Part shown: positions 26,926-37,244 of the stretch, piece by piece | Layout: each line of letters starts with the position of its first letter | Numbering within the stretch: the first letter of the stretch is position 1 | Assembly (NCBI GenBank): GCA_947167845.1 | Contig: CAMVJQ010000005.1 | Span: forward strand, 1-64,000 | Reading direction: 5' to 3' | Length of the DNA stretch: 64,000 nt | Source: an uncultured Prevotella sp. | GTDB lineage: Bacteria > Bacteroidota > Bacteroidia > Bacteroidales > Bacteroidaceae | The notes under the pieces: generated by a model | Database searches by the model: none | Seen by the model: the letters and a program-made list of their open reading frames with translations, nothing else | Told to the model about the DNA's origin: nothing | Position numbers and translations under genes: made by a program

Positions 26926-28872
26926 CTAAAATCCATCTCCGAAGCCACCGCCGAAGCCGCCCATCTGCGGGAACTCCGGGTCGGGCTCCTTGCCGATTTC
27001 AACCAGCAGTCTGAAGAGGGCTCTACGGCGCTGGGCCCATGTGGGGTAGTCGTCGGCTTTCAGGGTCCTGACCTTGAAGCCAGGCATCTGCATACCACCC
27101 ATTCCGCCTTGATTCATGAAGTCGAGGGTGCTTGTGGTGATGACGCAGGGCTTGGTCTTGCCGTCGGCGAGCAGACGGTCGGCGATGGCATCGGCTCCGC
27201 CAATCTTGAACCAACTCTCCATCGTGTCGCCTTCGCCAGGGACGAGTTGTATGAAGGCGGGCATGACCATCTTGCCTCTCTGCATCGGACTCATGTACCA
27301 GGCTTCGCCTCTGTCGAGGTCGTAACTGGTGCGACCGTGCTGGATGTTGCCCATTGAGGCCAGGTTGAATGGCGAGGCAGGATTGTCGGCAATGCTATAC
27401 TTGAAGCCTTTGTCAGGCGAGAGGTACATGTTGCAGGGGTCGGCCACCTGCGTGCCGTCGACGACAAAGCAGTACTTGAACGTCTCGTAGAGATATCCGC
27501 TGATGTGGATGCTCCATACGCCGTCGGAGTCGCGCTCCATAGCCAGCGGCTCGGGCAGCATCTCCACCTCCAGTTTCACGCTGTCTGCCTCTGGCGCTTT
27601 CATGCGGAAGACGATGCCTTCCTCCGTATATTCAGGTGAGACGATGGGCTTGGGGAAGAGGCGGGCCATCACGCCGGGTGTGAACTGCTGTTCCTTGCCA
27701 GTGGCGGCTGGGGCTCTGCTGGCTGACTTCATGGCAGCCTCGCTGGCCTTCTTGTTGAAGAGCAGGGGCAGCGTCTTCGTGAGGAAGTACTTGGCGTTCA
27801 TCCAGGTGTGTCCGAACTTGTCGTTGGTGAACTCCTTCACAGAGCGGATGCCCTTCTTGTCGAGGAACTCCATGTAGTCGCGGGCATTGCCGTAGAGGAA
27901 GTCGTCGGTGCCCACGCCGAGCCAGAACAGTCTGATTTTAGAATTGGTGTCCTGGGCGTTGTCATACACGTTGGGGATGTCGGTGGAGGTGAATGAACTG
28001 TAGGAGCAGAGGTAAGAGAACTTGTCGAGGTTGGTCAGACCGTTGTAGAGCCCCTGGTTGCCGCCGCGTGAGAATCCGCCGATGGCCCGGTGGTCCTTGT
28101 TGTTGATGGTGCGGTAGTTCTGCTCGATATACGGCATCAGGTCGTTGATGAGGTCCTGGCTGAACACGTCGCCTCCGAAGCGTGTCTGTGGCATGCCCCC
28201 GCCTTCGCCGGGTTTCGTGGGCTTCAGTTTATACGGGTTGCCGTAGGGCAGTACCACGATCATCTCCTTGGCCTGCTTGGCAGCAATGAGGTTGTCGAGG
28301 ATGTAGTTCACGCGTCCCACCTTATAATATACTTCTTCGGTGTCGGTGGTGCCGCTGATGAGATAGAAGACAGGGTATTTCTTCTGCATGTCCATCATAT
28401 AGCCGGGGGGCAGATAGACGATGGCGTTGTTAGTGGCGCCGAGGCTCTTCGAATAGTAATGCACGTACTCGATTCGTCCGTGGGGCACATCTGTGATGTC
28501 GTGGGGTAGGGCACCGTCCTTGGCCTTGATCTCCAGCAGGCTGTTCTTGAACCCCTCGTTGGGGAAATACTGCGGATTCTGTGGATCCATCACGCTGATG
28601 CCGTCCACCACGAAGCAATAGGGATACATGTCAGGGGCAGCAGGGCCGAGGGTGGCCGTCCAGACACCGTCGCTGCCGCGCTCCATAGCGTGGCGCCCGG
28701 CAAACTGCACATCCACTTCCACGTGCTTGGCATGGTCGTTCCAATACTTGAATGTTACCGTTCCATCAGCATTCGTGATGGTTGACTGTCTTGACCCGTC
28801 AGGCTCTTGTGCCCAACCGTATATTGACGCGGTCAGGAGAACAGCAAGGGCAATACATTTCCTTATTTTCAT
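26926..28872 (-). CDS. secreted esterase (XynZ/enterochelin-esterase-like) with a second E-set/esterase-like half
   Basis: Two E-set-like units, PVFYLISGTTDTEE, AIGGFSRGGNQGLYNG nucleophile elbow, FGHTWMNAKYFLTKTLPLLF; C-terminal half repeats the layout without a clear GxSxG. Confidence 0.85.
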   Translation of the reverse strand: MKIRKCIALAVLLTASIYGWAQEPDGSRQSTITNADGTVTFKYWNDHAKHVEVDVQFAGRHAMERGSDGVWTATLGPAAPDMYPYCFVVDGISVMDPQNPQYFPNEGFKNSLLEIKAKDGALPHDITDVPHGRIEYVHYYSKSLGATNNAIVYLPPGYMMDMQKKYPVFYLISGTTDTEEVYYKVGRVNYILDNLIAAKQAKEMIVVLPYGNPYKLKPTKPGEGGGMPQTRFGGDVFSQDLINDLMPYIEQNYRTINNKDHRAIGGFSRGGNQGLYNGLTNLDKFSYLCSYSSFTSTDIPNVYDNAQDTNSKIRLFWLGVGTDDFLYGNARDYMEFLDKKGIRSVKEFTNDKFGHTWMNAKYFLTKTLPLLFNKKASEAAMKSASRAPAATGKEQQFTPGVMARLFPKPIVSPEYTEEGIVFRMKAPEADSVKLEVEMLPEPLAMERDSDGVWSIHISGYLYETFKYCFVVDGTQVADPCNMYLSPDKGFKYSIADNPASPFNLASMGNIQHGRTSYDLDRGEAWYMSPMQRGKMVMPAFIQLVPGEGDTMESWFKIGGADAIADRLLADGKTKPCVITTSTLDFMNQGGMGGMQMPGFKVRTLKADDYPTWAQRRRALFRLLVEIGKEPDPEFPQMGGFGGGFGDGF

Positions 28873-29016
28873 ATCGTTCGTTAGTTAGATAATTGTGATT
28901 CCTGCTGCAAAGGTACAAAAAAAACGGAATAATGTTCTCTTCATTTGTATCTGATAGTTTGCGATTGGTAACATTTTACGAAATTGAGTCTTGTATTCAA
29001 ATTTTGCAGGGAATCA

Positions 29017-29048
29017 TTTGGGGGTTTCGGAAATAATGTGTAATTTTG
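29017..29048 (+). promoter_or_regulatory. Bacteroidales-type promoter for ilvC
   Basis: TTTG-N20-TAATTTTG, matching the -33/-7 consensus (TTTG / TAnnTTTG). Confidence 0.7.
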
Positions 29049-29182
29049 CAACCGATTTATTAAAGATAACCCCCTCGCCAGGGCTTCGGGCAAGCCGCTG
29101 GGCGCACTGACAAGACGACGGTTCTCGGGTAGAACTGGCATGGTGGGCAGGGATATGTACAACATTAAAAACAAAGGCTATT

Positions 29183-30232
29183 ATGGCAGAAATGAATTTC
29201 GGTGGCGTCATAGAAAAAGTAGTCACCAGCAAGGAGTTCTCTTTGGAGAAAGCACGTGAAGTATTGAAAAATGAGACAATCGCCGTGATTGGTTATGGTG
29301 TGCAGGGTCCTGGACAGGCATGTAACCTGCGCGATAACGGATTCAACGTGATTGTCGGCCAGCGTCAGGGTAAGACCTATGACAAGGCTGTAGCCGACGG
29401 TTGGGTACCTGGTGAGACGCTGTTCTCTATTGAGGAGGCAGCCGAGAAGGGCACCATCCTCTGTATGCTTCTGAGTGATGCTGGTCAGATTCAGCAGTGG
29501 CCCACCATCAAGAAATATCTGAAGCCTGGCAAGACCCTTTACTACTCCCACGGCTTTGCCATCAACTGGAGCGACCGCACGGGTGTGATTCCCCCGAAGG
29601 ATATCGATGTGATCATGGTGGCTCCGAAGGGGTCTGGTACGAGTCTTCGTACGATGTTCTGTGAGGGCCGTGGCCTGAACTGTTCATACGCTGTGTACCA
29701 GGATGCCACAGGCAAGGCAACGGAGAAGACATTGGCCTTCGGTATCGGTATCGGTGCAGGCTATATGTTTGAGACCACCTTCCAGCGTGAGGCCACCAGT
29801 GACCTGACAGGTGAGCGCGGCAGTCTGATGGGTGCCATCCAGGGCCTGCTGCTTGCTCAGTATGAGGTGCTCCGTGAGCACGGACACTCTCCCTCGGAGG
29901 CTTTCAACGAGACTGTGGAGGAACTGACCCAGAGCCTTGGCCCGCTCTTCGGTGCTAAAGGTATGGACTGGATGTATGCCAACTGTTCGACGACGGCTCA
30001 GCGCGGTGCCCTCGACTGGGCTCCCCGTTTCCACGATGCCATAAAGCCTGTGATGGAGTGGCTGTACTACTCTGTGCTGACGGGTAACGAGGCGCAGATC
30101 ACTATCGACGCCAACTCGAAGCCCGATTATCGTGCAGGGCTTGAAAAGGAACTCGAGGCCATGCGCAATCAGGAGATGTGGCGCGCCGGTGAGACCGTGC
30201 GTAAACTCCGCCCAGAGAATCAGGATGTTTAA
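29183..30232 (+). CDS. ilvC: ketol-acid reductoisomerase
   Basis: IAVIGYGVQGPGQACNLRDNGFNVIVGQR, DVIMVAPKGSGTSLR, ETTFQREATSDLTGERGSLMG. Confidence 0.96.
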   Translation: MAEMNFGGVIEKVVTSKEFSLEKAREVLKNETIAVIGYGVQGPGQACNLRDNGFNVIVGQRQGKTYDKAVADGWVPGETLFSIEEAAEKGTILCMLLSDAGQIQQWPTIKKYLKPGKTLYYSHGFAINWSDRTGVIPPKDIDVIMVAPKGSGTSLRTMFCEGRGLNCSYAVYQDATGKATEKTLAFGIGIGAGYMFETTFQREATSDLTGERGSLMGAIQGLLLAQYEVLREHGHSPSEAFNETVEELTQSLGPLFGAKGMDWMYANCSTTAQRGALDWAPRFHDAIKPVMEWLYYSVLTGNEAQITIDANSKPDYRAGLEKELEAMRNQEMWRAGETVRKLRPENQDV

Positions 30233-30242
30233 AAGATAAAGT

Positions 30243-30272
30243 TACGGGGGTGTGCTTGCGCGCACCCCCGTA
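30243..30272 (+). terminator. Strong hairpin downstream of ilvC
   Basis: TACGGGGGTGTGC-TTGC-GCGCACCCCCGTA; weak T-tract. Confidence 0.65.
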
Positions 30273-30289
30273 CTTATTTAATATAGTTT

Positions 30290-30757
30290 ATGGGAAAATT
30301 AGTAATCAATTCGTATGATGAATTCGCAGCGCATCTGGGACAGGAACTGGGTGTCTCCGACTGGCTGCTCATCGACCAAGACCGTATTAATCTGTTTGCT
30401 GATGCCACTCTCGACCATCAGTGGATCCACGTGGACGTGGAGCGTGCCAAGGAGGAGAGCCAGTATCACAGCACCATCGCCCACGGCTATCTGACACTCT
30501 CTGTGCTGCCATATCTGTGGAACCAGATCATAGAGGTGAACAATATCAAGATGCTCGTGAACTATGGTATGAACAAGATGCGTTTCGGACAGCCTGTGGT
30601 GACGGGCTCCCGGGTGAGGATGACAACAAAACTGCATAATATCCAGAACCTGCGCGGCATCTGCAAAGTCGAGATCGACTTCAAGATAGAGATAGAGGGA
30701 CAGCGCAAGCCGGCATTGGAGGGCATCGCCTCGTTCTTGTACTACTTTGAAAGGTAA
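30290..30757 (+). CDS. MaoC-like dehydratase/hydratase
   Basis: INLFADATLDHQWIHVDVERAKEESQYHSTIAHGYLTLSVL hot-dog/hydratase motif. Confidence 0.92.
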   Translation: MGKLVINSYDEFAAHLGQELGVSDWLLIDQDRINLFADATLDHQWIHVDVERAKEESQYHSTIAHGYLTLSVLPYLWNQIIEVNNIKMLVNYGMNKMRFGQPVVTGSRVRMTTKLHNIQNLRGICKVEIDFKIEIEGQRKPALEGIASFLYYFER

Positions 30758-30771
30758 AAAAGTAAAAAGGT

Positions 30772-32223
30772 ATGGGAGGATTCTTTGGAACCATCAGTAA
30801 AAAAAACTGTGTTAACGACCTGTTCTACGGTACGGATTACAACTCACATCTGGGCACGAAGCGTGCAGGACTTGTGACTTTCGATAAGGAAAAGGGCTTC
30901 AGCAGAAAAATCCACAATCTGGAGCGCGACTATTTCCGCTCGAAGTTTGAGGATGAGTTGGATTCTTTCTCGGGCAATCTTGGGTTAGGAGTCATCAGTG
31001 ACACCGACCCTCAGCCAATCATTGTGAACTCGCATCTGGGGCGCTATGCCGTCGTGACGGTGGCGAAAATCAATAATCTGCCAGAGATCGCAAAGGAGTT
31101 GCTGGATCGCAGGATGCATTTCAGCGAACTGTCAGCAAACAATATCAACCAGACCGAACTCGTGGCACTGCTCATCAATATGGGCCGCACGTTTGTGGAA
31201 GGTATCAATCTGGTGTACAAGAAGATTGAGGGCTCATGCTCGATGCTGGTTATGACGGAGAATGGCATCATTGCTGCCCGCGACTTCCTGGGAAGGACTC
31301 CTATCGTTATAGGAAAGAAGGAGGGTGCCTATGCCGTCAGCAGTGAGACAACCAGTTTCCCTAATCTCGATTACCATCGCATAAGAGACTTGGGACCAGG
31401 AGAAATCGTCTTTTTGACAGCAGACTCTATGGAAGTGCTTCAAGAGCCGTTCAAGCGCGAACAGATTTGCTCCTTCCTCTGGGTTTATTATGGTTTCCCT
31501 GCTTCCGACTATAATGGCATCAACGTGGAGGCTGTGCGCGAAGCCAATGGTAAGAAGATGGGCGAGCAGGATGACACGGAGGTGGACAGCGTATGTGGTG
31601 TGCCAGACTCTGGCGTCGGTATGGCTTTAGGTTATGCAGAAGGTAAAGGCGTTCCTTATAAGCGTGCCGTCTTGAAATATACCCCGACATGGCCACGTTC
31701 GTTCACTCCTGGCAATCAGGAGCGCCGGGCACTGGTGGCTAAGATGAAACTGATTCCCAATCCAGCGCTGCTGAAAGATCAGCGCGTGGTGTTCTGTGAC
31801 GACTCTATTGTGCGTGGCACTCAGTTGAAGGATAACGTTAAGACTTTCTTCGATTATGGAGCCAAAGAGGTGCATTGCCGCATCTCGTGCCCCCCGCTCG
31901 TATATGGTTGCCCGTTCATCGGCTTCACTTCGTCGAAGAGTGATATGGAACTGATTACGCGCCGTATTATCAAGGATTTAGAAGGCGATGACAAGAAGAA
32001 TCTGGAGAAATATGCCGAAACTGATTCGCCTGAATACAGGCGGATGGTGGATGAGATAGCCCATCGGTTAGGTCTCACTTCACTGAAATTCGCCAAATTG
32101 GAGGATCTGGTTGAGGCAATAGGTTTACCCAAGTGCCGGGTCTGTACCCACTGCTTTGATGGTAGCAGTTATTGTCATGAGCATGATCAGGAAGATGGGC
32201 GGCAGTTGAAGATTGATTTCTAG
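30772..32223 (+). CDS. amidophosphoribosyltransferase-like class II glutamine amidotransferase
   Basis: GlnPRT/PurF-like VCGVPDSGVGMALGYAEGKGVPYKRAVLKY and RVVFCDDSIVRGTQLKDNV PRPP motif. Confidence 0.88.
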   Translation: MGGFFGTISKKNCVNDLFYGTDYNSHLGTKRAGLVTFDKEKGFSRKIHNLERDYFRSKFEDELDSFSGNLGLGVISDTDPQPIIVNSHLGRYAVVTVAKINNLPEIAKELLDRRMHFSELSANNINQTELVALLINMGRTFVEGINLVYKKIEGSCSMLVMTENGIIAARDFLGRTPIVIGKKEGAYAVSSETTSFPNLDYHRIRDLGPGEIVFLTADSMEVLQEPFKREQICSFLWVYYGFPASDYNGINVEAVREANGKKMGEQDDTEVDSVCGVPDSGVGMALGYAEGKGVPYKRAVLKYTPTWPRSFTPGNQERRALVAKMKLIPNPALLKDQRVVFCDDSIVRGTQLKDNVKTFFDYGAKEVHCRISCPPLVYGCPFIGFTSSKSDMELITRRIIKDLEGDDKKNLEKYAETDSPEYRRMVDEIAHRLGLTSLKFAKLEDLVEAIGLPKCRVCTHCFDGSSYCHEHDQEDGRQLKIDF

Positions 32224-32224
32224 A

Positions 32225-34150
32225 TTAAAGTTTCGAGAGAAATCCGTCTTGCTGAAAGATATATTCTTCTTGCAACAGATAATCAAGCGCGGCATTCAGT
32301 TTGTCAACAGGCAACTGAATGCCGCGTAAGTCTGTTATGGGATGAGGGCTGCCGTCATCGAGCAGTTCCAGAATAGCATGGGCTTCGGCTGTCAGCACCG
32401 ACTCGCTGACTTTATGGCGGGAGTGGTCGAGGCAGACGTCACACTGATGACAGTCACTGCTATTGGTTTCTCCAAAATAGCGTAACAATTGACGACTGCG
32501 GCAGACATTGTCACAGGTGGCATAGTCGATCATCGCCTGGATGCGCTCGCGAAAGAGTACTTTTCGATCCTCATAGACTGAAGGCGGAATCTGTACATTC
32601 TCCATGTCCTCCCGCCGCTGGAGGTATCTGACGTAAGGTGTTTTCTTCTGGGGAATGAAATGGATGATATGTTTCTCACCCAGACTCTTTAATATAAGAT
32701 AGAGTTGCTGGGGCTGCAAGCCGCATTGCTGGGCAATGAAACTTTCGTCGATGAAGTTATAGTCGACAAAAAGCCCGCCATAATTACGCAGCAGTGCCGT
32801 AATGACTTTCTCCTCGTTGGGCGAATTGTTTTCCAGACGGTAGAGGTCATTGCGGCTGACGGTGAACATCACGCGTGCCTGATTGTCTTGTTCCTCAGTA
32901 TATTCTATGTAGCCCGCACGGTTCAGGATCTTCAAGGCCGAGTCTACTTGGATGGGGAAATGGCGGAATGCGTGACAGAATTTATCTATGTTGAACTCAA
33001 AAGTGGCGTGATAGCCAGAACCCACGCCTATCTGATAGAAATAGGCCAGATGCTCATAGACTTGCTTGATGTAGTCTTTTTCAGGAAAGGTATCGCTGAC
33101 GCGCTTGTCCAGTTTGCGCTTATCAGCCTCGTTGTAGAGCAGGACGGCGTATGCCTTCATACCATCGCGTCCTGCTCGCCCAGCCTCTTGAAAATAGGCC
33201 TCTATGCTGTCGGGACAGTCGATGTGGATGACCAACCGTACATCGGGCTTGTCGATACCCATTCCGAAGGCGTTGGTGGCTACCATTACGCGTACCTTAT
33301 CCTGCTGCCAGTCTCTCTGTCGTTCGTCCTTGACGACATAATCTAGTCCGGCGTGATAGAAGGTCGCACTAATGCCCGCTTCATTGAGCAGTTCGGCCAC
33401 TTCCTTCGTGCGCCTGCGACTACGGGCATACACGATGGCACAGCCCCTCACACTGTTGAGAATATGGATGAGTTGCTCGCGTTTGTCAGTAGCATGGCGC
33501 ACAACGTAAGCCAGGTTCTTCCGCTCGAAACTCATGCGGAAGGCGTTGAATGTCGGTTTGCCTGTTAGCGATGGGGAGATGGTCAGTCTGTCTTGGATAT
33601 CCTGTACAACTGCAGGGGTGGCTGTGGCTGTTAATGCTAAAACGGGAATTCCTGGCAGTTCCTTGCGGATGTCGGCAATCTCCAGGTAAGAGGGTCGGAA
33701 GTCGTATCCCCATTGCGAAATGCAGTGAGCCTCGTCGACTGTGATGAAACTGACGCGCATGTGGCGCAACTTCGTGCGGAAGATCTCGGAAGAGAGGCGT
33801 TCTGGTGATACATAGAGCAGTTTCGTACTGCCCAGTATGCAGTTCTCAAGGGTGACGATGATTTCCTCGCGCGACAGGCCGGAGTAGATGGCGGCGGCCC
33901 TGATTCCCCGTCGGCGGAGATTCTCTACCTGATCCTTCATCAGTGCTATCAGGGGCGTGATGACAATGCAGGTGCCATCGCTGCAGAGCGCAGGCACCTG
34001 AAAGGTGATGGACTTCCCGCCGCCGGTAGGCATCAGGCCCAAGGTGTCGTGCCCGCTGCCTATCGACTCGATGATTTCCCGCTGTATGCCGCGAAAGTCA
34101 TCGTAGCCCCAATACTGCTTAAGCGTCTCCCTGTATCTTTCGCTCTTCAC
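32225..34150 (-). CDS. recQ: ATP-dependent DNA helicase RecQ
   Basis: LGLMPTGGGKSITFQVPAL, DEAHCISQWGYDFRPSY, GRAGRDG, C-terminal CxxC zinc site (CDNVCRSRQLLRYFGE..CHQCDVC). Confidence 0.93.
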   Translation of the reverse strand: MKSERYRETLKQYWGYDDFRGIQREIIESIGSGHDTLGLMPTGGGKSITFQVPALCSDGTCIVITPLIALMKDQVENLRRRGIRAAAIYSGLSREEIIVTLENCILGSTKLLYVSPERLSSEIFRTKLRHMRVSFITVDEAHCISQWGYDFRPSYLEIADIRKELPGIPVLALTATATPAVVQDIQDRLTISPSLTGKPTFNAFRMSFERKNLAYVVRHATDKREQLIHILNSVRGCAIVYARSRRRTKEVAELLNEAGISATFYHAGLDYVVKDERQRDWQQDKVRVMVATNAFGMGIDKPDVRLVIHIDCPDSIEAYFQEAGRAGRDGMKAYAVLLYNEADKRKLDKRVSDTFPEKDYIKQVYEHLAYFYQIGVGSGYHATFEFNIDKFCHAFRHFPIQVDSALKILNRAGYIEYTEEQDNQARVMFTVSRNDLYRLENNSPNEEKVITALLRNYGGLFVDYNFIDESFIAQQCGLQPQQLYLILKSLGEKHIIHFIPQKKTPYVRYLQRREDMENVQIPPSVYEDRKVLFRERIQAMIDYATCDNVCRSRQLLRYFGETNSSDCHQCDVCLDHSRHKVSESVLTAEAHAILELLDDGSPHPITDLRGIQLPVDKLNAALDYLLQEEYIFQQDGFLSKL

Positions 34151-35868
34151 TCTTCAGAAGGCTTGATGTCCTCAATCTGCAGTTGTACCTCACTACGCTT
34201 GTAGATGTTTTCCTCTATCGTGTAGGTGATGTCGAATGAGCGCTTTGACTTGATATAGCGTGCAGCCTCGCTTTGTCCGAAGGCAATGCCGTTCATGACG
34301 TTCGATGACTTCGAGTCGACCAGTTCTAACTTAATGTGCTCCTGCTGACGCCCAACGACCTTCGATGTCCCGTAGTCGTAGACGTTGCGGGTACAGAAAA
34401 TAGGCTTTTCATTGCCAGGACCGTGAGGGGCGAACTTCTTCAGGTCGTTGTACAGTTTCTTTGTGATATCCTTGAAGTCAATTTCTGATTCTATATCAAT
34501 GGTCGCCTCCGTCTGTTCGGGCAGGATATGCTCATTGACATATTGCTGGAAACGGCGACGGAATTCCGGAATGTTCTCTATCTTCAGAGAGAGGCCTACT
34601 GCATAGGTATGACCACCGAAGTTGGCCAGTAGGTCGCGGCAACTTTTCACGGCATCGTAGATGTCGTAGCCTGCTACGCTGCGGGCAGATCCTGTGGCCA
34701 GGTCACCGCTGCGAGTAAGTACAACTGTCGGGCGATAGTAGAGTTCCGTCATACGAGAAGCCACGATTCCCACCACACCCTTCTTCCAGTTCTCGTCATA
34801 AAGCACGATACTCGATTGGTGCTTTTGGCTTTCCAACTTCTCGATAATCTGGTTGGCCTCCTCAGTCATCTGTTTGTCCACATCCTTGCGCTGTTCGTTG
34901 TACTCGTTGATACGGTTTGCTTCAGCCAGGGCCTTCTCGAAGTCGCGTTCCACCAATAAGTCAACGGCCTCCGTGCCATTCTGCATGCGTCCTGACGCGT
35001 TGATGCGGGGCCCTATCTTGAAGACGATGTCGCTCATTGTGAGTTCGCGCCCAGTGAGACCGCAGATGTTGATGATGGACTTCAGGCCCACCGAAGGGCT
35101 CTGATTCAACTGCTTGAGTCCGTGGAAGGCCAGGATGCGGTTCTCGCCTGTCACTGGCACGATGTCGGCAGCAATGCTGACGGCACAGAAGTCGAGCAGT
35201 GGGATGAGCCGTGAGAAAGGAATGCCGTTGTTCTTGGCAAAGGCCTGCATGAACTTAAATCCGACGCCACAACCGCACAGATGCTTGAAAGGGTAGGAGG
35301 AGTCTTCACGCTTCGGGTTGAGGATGGCCACGGCTTCCGGCAGTTCGTCGTCCGGCACGTGATGATCGCACACGATGAAGTCTATGCCGAGTGATTTGGC
35401 ATAGGCGATTTCGTCGATTGCCTTTACGCCGCAATCGAGCACAATGATAAGTTTTACATCCTTTTCGGCAGCATAGTCCAATGCTTTCTTGCTGATACCA
35501 TAGCCCTCTTCATAACGATCAGGGATATAATACTCAATGTTGGAATAGAACTGCTGAAGGAACTTGTACACCAAAGCCACCGCCGTACATCCGTCGACAT
35601 CATAGTCGCCATAGACCATTATACGCTCCTTGCGCCCCATAGCGTCGTTGAGCCTGTCTACAGCCACGTCCATGTCATTCATCAGGAACGGGTCTATCAG
35701 TTCGTTGAGCATCGGGCGGAAGAATCGCTTGGCTGCGCTCTCCGTCTTGATGCCGCGCTGAATGAGCAGGTCGGCGAGGATCGGGCTCATCCCGATCTTC
35801 TCTCCCAGCTCCTTAGCCGCCGTCCGTTGTTCTGATGTAGGTGGTTCGTAATTCCATTTGAAATGCAT
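34147..35868 (-). CDS. recJ: single-stranded-DNA exonuclease RecJ
   Basis: MVYGDYDVDGCTAVALVY, CDHHVPDDELP, GPRINASGRM. Confidence 0.95.
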   Translation of the reverse strand: MHFKWNYEPPTSEQRTAAKELGEKIGMSPILADLLIQRGIKTESAAKRFFRPMLNELIDPFLMNDMDVAVDRLNDAMGRKERIMVYGDYDVDGCTAVALVYKFLQQFYSNIEYYIPDRYEEGYGISKKALDYAAEKDVKLIIVLDCGVKAIDEIAYAKSLGIDFIVCDHHVPDDELPEAVAILNPKREDSSYPFKHLCGCGVGFKFMQAFAKNNGIPFSRLIPLLDFCAVSIAADIVPVTGENRILAFHGLKQLNQSPSVGLKSIINICGLTGRELTMSDIVFKIGPRINASGRMQNGTEAVDLLVERDFEKALAEANRINEYNEQRKDVDKQMTEEANQIIEKLESQKHQSSIVLYDENWKKGVVGIVASRMTELYYRPTVVLTRSGDLATGSARSVAGYDIYDAVKSCRDLLANFGGHTYAVGLSLKIENIPEFRRRFQQYVNEHILPEQTEATIDIESEIDFKDITKKLYNDLKKFAPHGPGNEKPIFCTRNVYDYGTSKVVGRQQEHIKLELVDSKSSNVMNGIAFGQSEAARYIKSKRSFDITYTIEENIYKRSEVQLQIEDIKPSEE

Positions 35869-35959
35869 TTATATATTATTTTTATTCTTGTCGCCTTAGT
35901 GGCCAAAAGGGCATATTACCCCAAATTAGCGCTCAAAGATAAGAATAAAAAATGAATTA

Positions 35960-35997
35960 ACGGCATAATCTGCCGAAAAATTAACAGATTATGCCGT
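35960..35997 (-). terminator. Hairpin between two minus-strand genes
   Basis: ACGGCATAATCTG ... CAGATTATGCCGT, 13-bp perfect stem. Confidence 0.65.
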
Positions 35998-36027
35998 TTT
36001 TTACCTTATTATTAAGATATTTAGCCT

Positions 36028-37233
36028 TTAGAGGCCCAATTTCTTGCGGATTTCTGCAGGGATAGCGTTCTTATTGATGAGGAAGTCCATCGTATTGGCG
36101 GCGATGAAGTTCTTTGTCATATACCAGATGCCCTTATAGGCACCGCTCTCGCCCCATGAGTTCTTCACCATGTAGTACTCCTTGCCGGCCTGGTCTTTGG
36201 CCACACCGTAGATGAGCATGCCGTGGTCGTCGGTCAGTTCCCAGTTGTCGAAACGCTCCTGGCGCATCTCCTGGGTGGGAACAATCTCGGGCACCTTGTA
36301 GCCCAGGGAGTCGATCAGGCTCCGCCTCTTCTCGGCTGTCAACTTCAGCCAGCGTGCCATGTCACTGCCTGCCAGGCTCTCAGTCTTCTTGGTGTCGATG
36401 GCATAGGCCAGTCCCTGACGGGTGAAGCCCTGTTCCGACACGTCACCGCCCCAGGCGATGGTGTAGCCTTGCTCAACGGCATAGTCAATCACCTTCATCA
36501 TTTCGTCCATCGGCAGGTTGTAACTCTGCGGGAAGCGCCAGTTGTCTTGTACCTCCACAGCGAAAGTGGTGTAGAAGGGGTGGTGGGTATAACTGGTGAT
36601 GCTCACATAGTCGTCAAGGTTGAGGCCGAGTGAAGCGGCAAATGTCTTTGGGGTGTACTCCTTGCCCTCATAGGTGAACTTCTCCGGGCACTTGCCGAGG
36701 TAAGAGTCGAGGATTCCCTGCAGACCGTTTTTCCAGGCACCCGACAGTTTCTTTGCGCTGCTCTTGGCAACGGCAGCCACATAAGGCTCCAACACTGAGA
36801 AAAACTCATTGAAGTTGTTTAGTGAGTCGCCGTAGAGTGAACCCGGGAAAGGCATCGCGCCCTCAGGGCAAATCCCATGCGTCTTCAGTGTGGCGAGTAC
36901 GTCCTCGGCAGAACCACCCTGTGCAAACTGGCAATCACCATGGTAGCGCACTACCTGGATAGCACGCTCCATATACGTCTTATTGGCTACGAAACTCTCG
37001 CAGAGGTCGTAAGTCTTTCCGGTGGCTTTCAGAATTTCTGCCTCAAAGAATGAAAGGGTAGAATAGTCCCAGCAGGTACCTGAGCGATTCTGGTCCTTGA
37101 CACTGGTGATGGGGTTTTCCTTAACCACTGTGAATACAGGCTTGTTGGCATTCTTTGCGGGTGCCTTTTTCTTGGCAGCCGATACGCTGAGGGCCATTGT
37201 GGCCATCAAGGCGAATGATAGAATCTTCTTCAT
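36028..37233 (-). CDS. C1-family aminopeptidase (bleomycin hydrolase/PepC-like), secreted
   Basis: Signal peptide; VKDQNRSGTCWDYSTLSFFEAE, DHGMLIYGVAKDQAGKEYYMVKNSWGE. Confidence 0.92.
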   Translation of the reverse strand: MKKILSFALMATMALSVSAAKKKAPAKNANKPVFTVVKENPITSVKDQNRSGTCWDYSTLSFFEAEILKATGKTYDLCESFVANKTYMERAIQVVRYHGDCQFAQGGSAEDVLATLKTHGICPEGAMPFPGSLYGDSLNNFNEFFSVLEPYVAAVAKSSAKKLSGAWKNGLQGILDSYLGKCPEKFTYEGKEYTPKTFAASLGLNLDDYVSITSYTHHPFYTTFAVEVQDNWRFPQSYNLPMDEMMKVIDYAVEQGYTIAWGGDVSEQGFTRQGLAYAIDTKKTESLAGSDMARWLKLTAEKRRSLIDSLGYKVPEIVPTQEMRQERFDNWELTDDHGMLIYGVAKDQAGKEYYMVKNSWGESGAYKGIWYMTKNFIAANTMDFLINKNAIPAEIRKKLGL

Positions 37234-37244
37234 TTGTCTAATTA

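Noticed and set aside
26796-27002. 68-aa minus ORF overlapping the esterase 3' end and the inverted-repeat element
   Set aside because: No start context or family signal; appears to be a frame opened by chance across the repeat boundary.
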